DNA of 64,000 nucleotides from Promethearchaeota archaeon (GTDB lineage: Archaea > Asgardarchaeota > Lokiarchaeia > Sigyniarchaeales > SOKP01): positions 1 through 64,000 of the forward strand of contig JAHPZE010000004.1 of assembly GCA_019058365.1 (NCBI GenBank). Direction: 5' to 3'. The position numbers were made by a program, and so were the translations under genes. Of the stretch, positions 26,898 through 34,689 are shown piece after piece. The notes under the pieces are model-generated. The model was given only the letters and a program-made list of their open reading frames with translations. It did no database searches and had not been told where the DNA came from. Position 1 is the first letter of the stretch. Each line of letters begins with the position of its first letter.

Positions 26898-27731
26898 ATG
26901 ATGGACATAAAACGAATTATTTCGAAAATTGAAAGAGACTATATAATATCAAATTTAAAAAAAGAAGAGAGAATCGATGGTAGAGGCCTCTGGGAATATC
27001 GCGATTTTCAAATCAAGAATGATATTATCGCTTCAGCAGAAGGCTCTGCGGATGTTTCTTTAGGTGACACAAAGATAATAACAGGTTTAAAATACGAAGT
27101 AGGTGAACCATTCCCAGATTTACCTGATGAAGGAGTATGCACTGTAATGGCAGAACTGCTCCCATTAGCATCTCCATTATTTGAAAGAGGACCTCCTGAT
27201 GAGCAATCAATTGAATTAGCACGTGTTGTAGATCGAGGTATTAGACACGCAGATTGTGTTCAAACAAAGAACCTCTGTATTAAAGAAAGAGAAGCAGTTT
27301 ATATACTTTTTGTTGATATGTACGTAATAAATTATTCTGGGAATTTAATTGATGCTGGTGGTGTAAGTGCATTAACTACATTAATTTCTGCACATATCCC
27401 TGAAGGAGTTTGGAATAGTGATAAAGGTGAGACGGATTGGACAGGAAAATATATAACGGGCGAAAACCTTGTAAAAGAATTACCTTTTGTACTTACATAT
27501 GGAAAAATTGATGATATTATCTTCTTAGATCCTAGTTTACCAGAAGAATTAGTTTGTGATGGTAAAATTTCTATTTCAGTTACAGAAGAAAAAATTACTT
27601 CAATTCAAAAAAGTGGTGCTGCTACATTTTCAATTGATGAGATTAAAACTTTAGGCAAAAAATCTTTAGAAATTGGTAAAAAGCTTAGAAAAGATTTAAA
27701 TCTTTTACAATATTTAAGCAAAATTGATTAA
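26898..27731 (+). CDS. rrp42: Exosome structural subunit Rrp42
   Basis: Non-catalytic RNase PH-fold partner of Rrp41. The 277 residues have the family N-terminus (RIDGRGLWEYRDFQI), SADVSLGDTKIITGLKYEVG, an extended ring-forming segment (ERGPPDEQSIELARVVDRG) and the C-terminal helix. The phosphate-binding and acidic catalytic residues of Rrp41 are not conserved, as expected. Tightly coupled to rrp41. A 455-bp gap then separates it from rpl37ae, where the superoperon is usually continuous. Confidence 0.95.
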   Translation: MMDIKRIISKIERDYIISNLKKEERIDGRGLWEYRDFQIKNDIIASAEGSADVSLGDTKIITGLKYEVGEPFPDLPDEGVCTVMAELLPLASPLFERGPPDEQSIELARVVDRGIRHADCVQTKNLCIKEREAVYILFVDMYVINYSGNLIDAGGVSALTTLISAHIPEGVWNSDKGETDWTGKYITGENLVKELPFVLTYGKIDDIIFLDPSLPEELVCDGKISISVTEEKITSIQKSGAATFSIDEIKTLGKKSLEIGKKLRKDLNLLQYLSKID

Positions 27732-27840
27732 TTTCTTAAATAATTTTTTTCTTATTTTATTTAACTTTTTATATTATTTTTTTATAGATAAAGTATGTCT
27801 AATACAATTGCATTAATGTTAGATAAATTGTATTAAATTA

Positions 27841-28080
27841 TTAATTTTTGATCCTTCTAAGTGTTTCTAAGGAACCGTAACCTCCCGCTCTACCGTCCAA
27901 TTCAAAAGTAACCATTGATTGAACTAAAATTGATCGATTACCTTCACTATCTTTAGATGGAACAAGAATGTTTTTTCCGTTTTTAAAAAGGAAACCTCCC
28001 GTAGATAAACTTCCATCATCAATAATAATAGCCGCTGGATTTACTGCCAAATTTTTATAGGGGTAATAAATTCTAAAATT
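27841..28080 (-). pseudogene. Protein-like open frame of unknown origin, probably a gene fragment
   Basis: On the strand opposite the superoperon, in the rrp42-rpl37ae gap, an open frame encodes a protein-like sequence: YYPYKNLAVNPAAIIIDDGS, later LSTGGFLFKNGKNILVPSKD and FELDGRAGGYGSLETLRR. The frame opens just after a stop near 28083 and contains no ATG; the only usual start is TTG 28050, in mid-sequence. I do not recognise the family. The best reading is the C-terminal fragment of a lost gene; a 69-residue small protein starting at TTG is possible. Confidence 0.4.
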
Positions 28081-28126
28081 TTGTTAGAGAAAATGAATAA
28101 GTGTGATAAGTTCATATTTAGAAAAA

Positions 28127-28133
28127 TTTATAG
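28127..28133 (+). promoter_or_regulatory. TATA box for the rpl37ae operon
   Basis: TTTATAG after an A-rich tract, 54 bp upstream of the ATG; the same element precedes rpl2. It implies an independent promoter for the second half of the superoperon. Confidence 0.45.
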
Positions 28134-28186
28134 TTTATCCTATTTTTTTAATAACATATAATATTCAATACTAATTTTGATGTAAT

Positions 28187-28468
28187 ATGACAAAGAAAGT
28201 TGGAATAACAGGAAAATACGGCGCTAGATATGGAAGTACACTAAGAAAAAGGACTCGTCTTATTCTGGAAAAGATGAAAGGAGATATAAAATGTCCCAGA
28301 TGTATTACTAAGGGTTCTATCAATAGAGTTTCAACTGGTATTTGGCATTGCAAAAAATGTAATGCGCGATTTACAGGAGGAGCTTATTACATAGAAACAC
28401 CCCGAGGCGCCGAATCTTTCAGAATAGCAAAACGAAAGCAACGTGAGTTAGAAATTATAGAAGAATAA
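28187..28468 (+). CDS. rpl37ae: Ribosomal protein L37Ae (eL43)
   Basis: Large-subunit zinc-ribbon protein found in archaea and eukaryotes. It is 93 residues with a basic N-terminus (KKVGITGKYGARYGSTLRKR) and a zinc ribbon formed by CPRC near 37 and CKKC near 55. The family often sits next to the exosome genes in archaea, as here. Its stop overlaps the pcc1 ATG by one base. Confidence 0.95.
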   Translation: MTKKVGITGKYGARYGSTLRKRTRLILEKMKGDIKCPRCITKGSINRVSTGIWHCKKCNARFTGGAYYIETPRGAESFRIAKRKQRELEIIEE

Positions 28469-28740
28469 TGAGTATTAATAACTATTTTTCAATAGAATCT
28501 ACAATCAAATTAAAATTTAATTCTTCTCAAATACGAGATATTTCTTACAAATCATTTTTACCAGAGTTTAATAAAACACGAACTAAACGATCTCAAATTT
28601 CGATGGAAAAAATGAATGATAAAAGTATTTTATTTGTGATAAAAAGTAATGACATTACTGCTTTTCGCGCGTCTATTAATGAAATTATTAGTTTTGGGAA
28701 AGTAATTACAAATACAATGAAAATAATCGATAATTCATAG
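28468..28740 (+). CDS. pcc1: KEOPS complex subunit Pcc1
   Basis: Small dimerisation subunit of KEOPS, which makes N6-threonylcarbamoyladenosine (t6A) at A37 of ANN-decoding tRNAs. At 90 residues it has the family length, an alternating strand-helix pattern and the diagnostic C-terminal segment ITAFRASINEIISFGKVI. Overlap with rpl37ae indicates cotranslation. Two other t6A genes, cgi121 and sua5, lie 4-6 kb downstream. Confidence 0.85.
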   Translation: MSINNYFSIESTIKLKFNSSQIRDISYKSFLPEFNKTRTKRSQISMEKMNDKSILFVIKSNDITAFRASINEIISFGKVITNTMKIIDNS

Positions 28741-28808
28741 AAAAAAATATATTCTTTACAATATAAAATAAATTATTAAATAAATACACCAAAATTGATA
28801 GAATTAAT

Positions 28809-29162
28809 ATGACAATCAATCTCGATAATTTGAACGAAGAACAAAAAAAGAAGATATTAAATCTTAATAATTTACAACAGTCTTTTGAATTTATTACATC
28901 TCAAAGAATACAAATTGAGAGCACATTAAGAGAATCTGAGTTAGCCATTGAAGAATTAGAAAAGATAAACACAGATGATGCTGTTTATAAAGCTATTGGA
29001 GGAATCTTAGTCAAAAGTGAAAAAAACAAGTTATTGGATGAGAAAAAAAGTCTAAAAGTCACATTAGAAATGCGGTTAAAAACTTTAAAACAAAAAGAAG
29101 ATAGGGTAAAAAGCCAAATCGAAACTATGAGAAAATCTCTTCAAGCTGATTTCCAAAAATAA
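28809..29162 (+). CDS. pfdB: Prefoldin beta subunit
   Basis: Subunit of the hexameric chaperone prefoldin, which holds unfolded proteins for the thermosome. The 117 residues are a helical coiled coil, a short beta hairpin (DDAVYKAIGGILVKSEKNKL, typical of beta-type prefoldin) and a second coiled coil. It lies downstream of pcc1 in the conserved superoperon order and 18 bp upstream of the DHH gene. Confidence 0.93.
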   Translation: MTINLDNLNEEQKKKILNLNNLQQSFEFITSQRIQIESTLRESELAIEELEKINTDDAVYKAIGGILVKSEKNKLLDEKKSLKVTLEMRLKTLKQKEDRVKSQIETMRKSLQADFQK

Positions 29163-29179
29163 AATTCAAAGAATTTTTT

Positions 29180-30187
29180 ATGTTGAAATTCAAATTTGAT
29201 AATTTTATAGCTTTTATACAAAACAAAACTATTAAAATTCTAACTCATGATTTAGTAGATATTGATGGGTTAGCCTCTTGTGTAACTTTAAAATATTTTT
29301 TAACTCAATACTTCAAAGAACAAGAGATATCAATATATTTTTCAGAATTTGCTAAATCAACAAAACAATATATTAGAAACCTCACCAAAAAGTTTCCTGA
29401 GTTTGATTTTTCATTCAGTAAAAGCTTCAAAGCATCTGGTACTGATGTTATTTTGATAGTTGATACAAATAATTTAAACCAAATTGAATTAAATAATAAT
29501 TTGGATCTCTCGAATTTAGGGATTCCTCTTATATTTATAGATCATCATTATCTCGGGGAAAAATTAGAAAAAACAAAATTAAATGCATCAAATTTAATAT
29601 TTGAAAATTATTCTTCAACAGCAGAGATTATATTAAATCTCTTCGAATATTACAAAATTCCATTAACCGTTCCTTTGAAAATACTTATAATTGCGGCAAT
29701 TATAACTGATTCGGGCTTTTTCAAACATGGAAACAACAGAACAATTCAAAATGTAAGTAAATTAATTGGAGAAGATATCAATATTCAAGATATTTTTTTT
29801 CTATTAAAAAATGAAATAGATATCTCAGAAAAAATCGCTAAAATTAAAGGAATGCAGAGAGTTAAAATGATTCGAGAAGGGGATTTTTTAATCGGAATTT
29901 CAAAAGTTAGCAGTTATGGGGCAAGTGTTGCCATGAAGTTAATTAATTTAGGTTTTGATGTTGCAATTGTTCTCTCAAAAGAAGAAAATCAATATAGAAT
30001 TAATACTCGAGCTAAAAAGGCGGTTTGTATAAATACAGGCCTACATTTAGGGAAAATATTAGAAGAAATCTCAGAAAAATACAAAGGGAATGGTGGTGGG
30101 CATGACGGTGCGGCATCTTTAACTAGTAATATAGAATCAGATACGATTATCACTCAAATTATTGAAAAAATTAAACACTATTTATAA
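29180..30187 (+). CDS. DHH/DHHA1-family phosphoesterase
   Basis: Predicted manganese-dependent phosphoesterase of the DHH superfamily (NrnA/RecJ-like), acting on short oligonucleotides or cyclic nucleotides. N-terminal DHH domain: motif I THDLVDIDGLAS near 22, Asp-rich DTNN near 95, and DHHYLGE near 117. C-terminal DHHA1 domain with GNGGGHDGAASL near 300. It closes the superoperon after prefoldin, where other archaea also place a DHH gene. The substrate cannot be deduced. Confidence 0.85.
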   Translation: MLKFKFDNFIAFIQNKTIKILTHDLVDIDGLASCVTLKYFLTQYFKEQEISIYFSEFAKSTKQYIRNLTKKFPEFDFSFSKSFKASGTDVILIVDTNNLNQIELNNNLDLSNLGIPLIFIDHHYLGEKLEKTKLNASNLIFENYSSTAEIILNLFEYYKIPLTVPLKILIIAAIITDSGFFKHGNNRTIQNVSKLIGEDINIQDIFFLLKNEIDISEKIAKIKGMQRVKMIREGDFLIGISKVSSYGASVAMKLINLGFDVAIVLSKEENQYRINTRAKKAVCINTGLHLGKILEEISEKYKGNGGGHDGAASLTSNIESDTIITQIIEKIKHYL

Positions 30188-30249
30188 TCTAAGTTTTAAA
30201 TAATCATAAATTATAAGAGAATAGGATTTATACTGGATAGGGTTTTATC

Positions 30250-31089
30250 ATGGATTTAGTACGATTTGAGAGTTTCTATTATCGGTATAAAGGAAATGAA
30301 GAATATACCCTAAATAATATTAATTTAAAAATTGAAGGTAATGACTCTAAATTTATTTTATTAGCCGGTGAAACCGGTTCCGGGAAAACATCATTAATTA
30401 GATGCATGAATGGTTTAATACCACAATTTTATGCTGGTTTTTATAGAGGAAAAGTGGAGATACGAGGAAAAAACACAATTGAAACACCAATAGCCGATTT
30501 ATCTACTGAAGTAGGAATTGTTTTTCAAAATCCAGAAAATCAATTAATCTCTATGAACGTTGAACATGAAATTGCTTTTGGTTTAGAGAATTTAGGCGTT
30601 CCACCAAAAGAGATTTTGAGCCGAATAAAGCAGACTGCTTCATTAACTGAAATTGAAGATATTCTAGATAAAGCACCTTTTGAATTGAGCGGTGGGGAAC
30701 AACAAAGAGTTGCTATAGCATCGATCCTCGTATTAGAACCGAAAATTTTGATCTTAGATGAGCCTACTGCTTTACTGGACCCTTATATGGCTAATAAAAT
30801 AATTAATTTATTACAAGAGATAAGAAGAGAAAAAAATATTACAATTTTAATTAGTGAACACCGTCTTGATCTAATTTTACCATTTATAGAGCAAATAATT
30901 TTAATGAAGAAGGGCATTATTGTTGAGCATGACTCTTGCGAAAAAGTCATAAATGGGGAAAATTTTCAAAGATTAAGATTAAATAAACCCGTAATTTTCT
31001 CAATCTTTAATCAGCTCAAAAAAGAAAATTTATATAATAAAAATATACCTATTTCCATTTCAGAAGCCATAAAAACTTTGAAAATTTAA
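30250..31089 (+). CDS. ecfA1: ECF transporter ATPase 1
   Basis: One of two ATPases that power an energy-coupling-factor vitamin/metal importer. Walker A LAGETGSGKTSLI (about 38-50), Q-loop VFQNPENQLI, signature ELSGGEQQRVAIA near 142, Walker B ILILDEPTALLDP and the switch His in ISEHRLDLI. The QNPENQ form of the Q-loop is typical of ECF rather than ordinary ABC importers. The next ATPase starts 10 bp downstream. Confidence 0.93.
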   Translation: MDLVRFESFYYRYKGNEEYTLNNINLKIEGNDSKFILLAGETGSGKTSLIRCMNGLIPQFYAGFYRGKVEIRGKNTIETPIADLSTEVGIVFQNPENQLISMNVEHEIAFGLENLGVPPKEILSRIKQTASLTEIEDILDKAPFELSGGEQQRVAIASILVLEPKILILDEPTALLDPYMANKIINLLQEIRREKNITILISEHRLDLILPFIEQIILMKKGIIVEHDSCEKVINGENFQRLRLNKPVIFSIFNQLKKENLYNKNIPISISEAIKTLKI

Positions 31090-31098
31090 TTACAAATT

Positions 31099-31968
31099 GT
31101 GTTGATGATAAGAATGGCTAGAGAGATACCTCTGATTATGATGAAAGAAATTGGATACACATATCCAAATGGAACTAGGGCTTTAAAAAATATAAATTTA
31201 AATATTTTTACAGGAGAATTAATTGGAATAATGGGAAGAAATGGAGCGGGTAAAACTAGCCTTATTCGAACTTTAAATGGCTTAATTAGGCCAATTTATG
31301 GTAATATATATATTAAAAACGAAAATATTAATTCTAAAAGTATTGCGACATTATCTAAGATCGTGGGAATTATTTTTCAAAACCCTTTCCATCAACTTTT
31401 TGCTAATTCAGTTGAAGAAGAAATTAACTTTTCTTTGAGAAGTTTAAATCTAAGTAAAGAAGAAATCCAAAAAAGAACTGATCAAACATTACGCGAATTT
31501 GATCTTGAGAAGTATAGAAAGCGATCTCCCCTCAATTTATCTGGAGGAGAATCTAAAAAGCTTGCGGTTGCTTCAATTATTTGTAGAGATCCCCAAATCC
31601 TAATTTTCGATGAGCCTACCTTAGGTCAAGATGCAAAAGAAATTGAATTTTTTATTAATTTAATTAATAATGAAAGAAAAAAAAGAAAGACGATCATTAT
31701 AATTACTCATAATATTGAGTTTGCTTATGAATATATACCTCGGACGATTCTAATGACTGAAGGCCAAATTATAGCTGATGGTTCTACAATAGAAGTATTG
31801 AATAATGAGTTTTTAATAGAACAAACATCATTAATTTTACCACAAATTTGCCAATTTAATTTAGCATTACAAGAGTTAGGTTTGCAAGAAATAAACAAAA
31901 TATCTTCAAAGAATGATATGACGGATTATTTAAGGAATCTTATAAAAAATAAATCTTCAAAAATTTAG
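31099..31968 (+). CDS. ecfA2: ECF transporter ATPase 2
   Basis: Partner ATPase of the preceding one. Walker A MGRNGAGKTSLI near 45, Q-loop IFQNPFHQLF, signature LNLSGGESKKLAVAS near 150 (LSGGE, with a modified Lys-Lys), Walker B ILIFDEPTLGQD and the switch His THNIEFAYEY. GTG 31099 and ATG 31105 or 31114 are all possible starts. A good Shine-Dalgarno (AGGAGG) near its end precedes ecfT. Confidence 0.92.
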   Translation: MLMIRMAREIPLIMMKEIGYTYPNGTRALKNINLNIFTGELIGIMGRNGAGKTSLIRTLNGLIRPIYGNIYIKNENINSKSIATLSKIVGIIFQNPFHQLFANSVEEEINFSLRSLNLSKEEIQKRTDQTLREFDLEKYRKRSPLNLSGGESKKLAVASIICRDPQILIFDEPTLGQDAKEIEFFINLINNERKKRKTIIIITHNIEFAYEYIPRTILMTEGQIIADGSTIEVLNNEFLIEQTSLILPQICQFNLALQELGLQEINKISSKNDMTDYLRNLIKNKSSKI

Positions 31969-31983
31969 GAGGAATGCTGTTAC

Positions 31984-32751
31984 ATGTCCTTAGAATTTCT
32001 GAATGCATTCAAATTTATGAAAAAAAAATCTTTTCTACATAATTTAGACCCACGTGCAAAATTATTATTCTCAATTGTATATACAATAAGTGCTCTATTA
32101 TTCACACAAATTTTGCCTTTATTCTTCATTTTTTTGAGTTTAATTCCCTTAATCCTTTTAGGAAAAATATTTAGACAATGGGTTAAAAGCATACGTGGTC
32201 TGTCATTCTTGGTCCTCTTCATAATTATTCTAAATACGTTGTTCATTTCATTATCATTTGCGCTAGCAATGATATTGAGAATTTATATTATGGTATCTGC
32301 TTTTTCAATCTTTTTCTTAACTGTTGATCCTAATGATTTAGCACTGTCTTTGATTTCAATGAAATTACCATATGAATTTGCTTTCTCATTCTCATTAGCT
32401 TTTAGATTTGTCCCTACTATCGCAAATGAAGCTCAAAACATATTAGATGCTCAACAGAGTAGAGGATATGAAATGCAAAAAAAAGGTCTTATTAATCAAA
32501 TAAAAAATCTTTTTCCACTCTTAGTTCCTTTAATAATTAGTTCAATCAAAAGAGCCTTTAATGTTGCGGAAGCTCTTGAATCAAGAGCTTTTGGTAGTAG
32601 AAAAGACCGTACGTATTATTACACTATAAAATATTCTTTTAAAGATTTTGTATTTACTCTTTATTTATTAGTGTTTTTAGCATTTGTAATTTTTATTAGA
32701 GTTCAATTTAATTCGATGCCTGATTTTCTAATGTGGAGTTTACCGGTTTGA
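31984..32751 (+). CDS. ecfT: ECF transporter transmembrane subunit EcfT
   Basis: Scaffold membrane protein that couples the two ATPases to a substrate-binding S component. The 255 residues have about five to six hydrophobic segments and the two coupling-helix motifs of the family, the Ala-Arg-Gly type (QQSRGYEM near 160) and EALESRAFGSR near 198. It follows the two ATPases directly. No S component (BioY/RibU/CbiMN-like) gene is adjacent, so this is probably a group II module shared by several S components. Its stop overlaps the next start. Confidence 0.9.
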   Translation: MSLEFLNAFKFMKKKSFLHNLDPRAKLLFSIVYTISALLFTQILPLFFIFLSLIPLILLGKIFRQWVKSIRGLSFLVLFIIILNTLFISLSFALAMILRIYIMVSAFSIFFLTVDPNDLALSLISMKLPYEFAFSFSLAFRFVPTIANEAQNILDAQQSRGYEMQKKGLINQIKNLFPLLVPLIISSIKRAFNVAEALESRAFGSRKDRTYYYTIKYSFKDFVFTLYLLVFLAFVIFIRVQFNSMPDFLMWSLPV

Positions 32752-33434
32752 TCAAAAAAGAATTTAATATTGAAGATTTAAATTTACACTTTTTTGTTGG
32801 GATCAATCAAATTAAAATAAATTTAGACAAGATTTTAGATTTTAATAAAATTAATGATGAAAAAAATGCTTTAAATCAATTTTTTAAAAGAGTTGCAGAC
32901 CTCCAAAATAAAAATGAAAATTCTATGCTACAATTTGTTAAGAATGAATATATCTTAAACTGTAATCATATTTTTATGGCATGCTACAATTTGCAAAAAG
33001 CATTTCAACAAAATATTAACATTTCGAGCAAAAAAAAGATCGAGTTGTTATTATATTTAGCAACTAATAAGCAAATTAACAAGAGTATTGAAGCTTTTGG
33101 AATTGATTATTCTGATTTAAATAAAGAGAATTGCACTTATTGTATCATCTCTCCGATTGATAATTTAAATAGAATTAATGATGAATTATTGCAAATGCTC
33201 GGGGCAGAAGAGACATTATTAACTCTAAATAATCAAACGCTAAAAAAATTCAATAAAATTAAAGAATTTTTTAAAATATCTGAAGACCAAATCAAAATAA
33301 TATTAAATTCTTATGGGATAGAAATCAACAAAACAGAAATTAATTTAACTTCTAAGTATTCTGCTTTAAATGACTTAATTTGTGAAAAAATGGCTTTATT
33401 GGGTTTGGAACAAGTTAAATTCAAGAGAGACTAG
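32748..33434 (+). CDS. cgi121: KEOPS complex subunit Cgi121
   Basis: Cgi121 binds the tRNA 3' end and the Bud32 kinase in the t6A-forming KEOPS complex. The diagnostic region NINISSKKKIELLLYLATNK followed by QINKSIEAFGI (near residue 95-120) matches the family. The protein is longer (about 228 residues) than the usual 150-180, with an extra C-terminal helical part (LLQMLGAEETLLTL onward). TTG 32748 overlaps the ecfT stop as TTGA; GTG 32733 is an alternative. Confidence 0.8.
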   Translation: MIKKEFNIEDLNLHFFVGINQIKINLDKILDFNKINDEKNALNQFFKRVADLQNKNENSMLQFVKNEYILNCNHIFMACYNLQKAFQQNINISSKKKIELLLYLATNKQINKSIEAFGIDYSDLNKENCTYCIISPIDNLNRINDELLQMLGAEETLLTLNNQTLKKFNKIKEFFKISEDQIKIILNSYGIEINKTEINLTSKYSALNDLICEKMALLGLEQVKFKRD

Positions 33435-33972
33435 TTTTTTCATTTTTTACCTTAATTATCTCACTTTCTTTCAAAAAAGATATTCCAGTAATATTTCCTA
33501 AAATTTCAACCCTAATTATTTTATCTGGATTTTCAAGATCGACTTTGTAATCAATAGCACTAGCTATAGCTTCAATAAAATGCTCCCTTTCAATTTTTGC
33601 ATGATGTCTTCGTTTTAATATTATTTTAAAAGATTCTCCTTCATTAAGAAAATCTTTATGATGTTCTTGTATAAGGTATTTTATTGTTTTTGTATCTGTT
33701 TCGCACGTAAAATCAATTGGTACAATTTTTAGAATAAATTGGAAATAATTAAGATTTTTTTTCTGAAATTTTTTTATTTTAGAAAGAACTTGTTTTGAAT
33801 TCAAATTGGTTAAAGCGGTAATTAATCCAGGAAACTGAATTCCTGAGATGATTGGGTAAGTATCACCACACATTAATAAAATGAACCATAATTCCGATTT
33901 CGCATTTGTTTCGTTGTATCGAGAAGTTGAGACTAATAGATTAAAATTTTTCATCCATATCACTCCTTTCAT
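33421..33972 (-). CDS. THUMP-domain protein, Tan1-like
   Basis: Probable tRNA-binding adaptor. The 183 residues span a THUMP domain: NFNLLVSTSRYNETNAKSEL at the start, KIVPIDFTCETDTKTIKYLI in the middle and KIILKRRHHAKIEREHFIEA at the end, as in the Tan1 partner of tRNA N4-acetylcytidine synthesis. The catalytic acetyltransferase is not here. ATG 33954 (MKNFNLL) is a better start than 33972. Its 3' end overlaps the convergent cgi121 by 14 bp, and its proposed longer start overlaps sua5. Confidence 0.75.
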   Translation of the reverse strand: MKGVIWMKNFNLLVSTSRYNETNAKSELWFILLMCGDTYPIISGIQFPGLITALTNLNSKQVLSKIKKFQKKNLNYFQFILKIVPIDFTCETDTKTIKYLIQEHHKDFLNEGESFKIILKRRHHAKIEREHFIEAIASAIDYKVDLENPDKIIRVEILGNITGISFLKESEIIKVKNEKTSLS

Positions 33973-34628
33973 TCTGATAAATAATCTGCTATCTCTTCCT
34001 CAGAAATCTCCCCAATACGCAAAAATTTTATCTTTTGAGAGGTACAATCAATGATAGTAGTAGGGAGTTTCGATTTTGACTTACCTCCATCAACAATATA
34101 GTCTATAGGACTTAATATTTTTTTTGTTACTTCTTCTCCACTAATTGAGGGCGGTTCTCCAGAATAATTAGCAGAAGTCCCTATAATTCCACCGAAATGT
34201 CCTTCTTCCTTTAGTAAATTTAAAATGCTTAAAATTATTTCATTTTTAGGGACTCGTAAACCTATTGTATTTTGAAAGGCTGTAACTTCTGGAGGAATAA
34301 TACAAGGCTCTTTTTTTTTTAATATCATTGTTAATTGACCTGGCCAATATTTGATTGCGAGTTTTCTTGCGATATTATTAAATTCAGCAATTCTAGTAGC
34401 TTCTTCATAATCTGAAACCAATAATAATAATCCTTTTGATCTATCTCGAAATTTAATGTCATAAATTTTATTTATAACTTCTAAATTTTGAGGGTCTCCT
34501 CCAATTCCATAAACACTGTCGGTAGGAAAACTAATTATTTTTCCTTGAACTATAAAATCAACTGCAGTTTTTAAGTAGACTTCAATATCTTTTAATTTTT
34601 TTCCTGCTAATTTAACTAAAAATCCCAT
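33969..34628 (-). CDS. sua5: L-threonylcarbamoyladenylate synthase (YrdC/Sua5)
   Basis: Makes threonylcarbamoyl-AMP from threonine, bicarbonate and ATP, the first step of t6A. The 219 residues are a single YrdC domain: FPTDSVYGIGGDPQN near 35, KYWPGQLTMIL near 89, and TSANYSGEPPS near 150. It lacks the C-terminal Sua5 domain, as in short versions. It is upstream of the THUMP gene on the same strand and faces cgi121. A decayed copy of its N-terminus lies at 40233-40268. Confidence 0.93.
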   Translation of the reverse strand: MGFLVKLAGKKLKDIEVYLKTAVDFIVQGKIISFPTDSVYGIGGDPQNLEVINKIYDIKFRDRSKGLLLLVSDYEEATRIAEFNNIARKLAIKYWPGQLTMILKKKEPCIIPPEVTAFQNTIGLRVPKNEIILSILNLLKEEGHFGGIIGTSANYSGEPPSISGEEVTKKILSPIDYIVDGGKSKSKLPTTIIDCTSQKIKFLRIGEISEEEIADYLSE

Positions 34629-34689
34629 AAATGTTAGTTATTTTTTTTTCCTTATACTAATATAAATTTTTCTTTCAATATTATTTCAT

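Noticed and set aside
26073..27222. Open frames opposite rrp41 and rrp42
   Set aside because: Complementary-strand shadows of strongly conserved genes.
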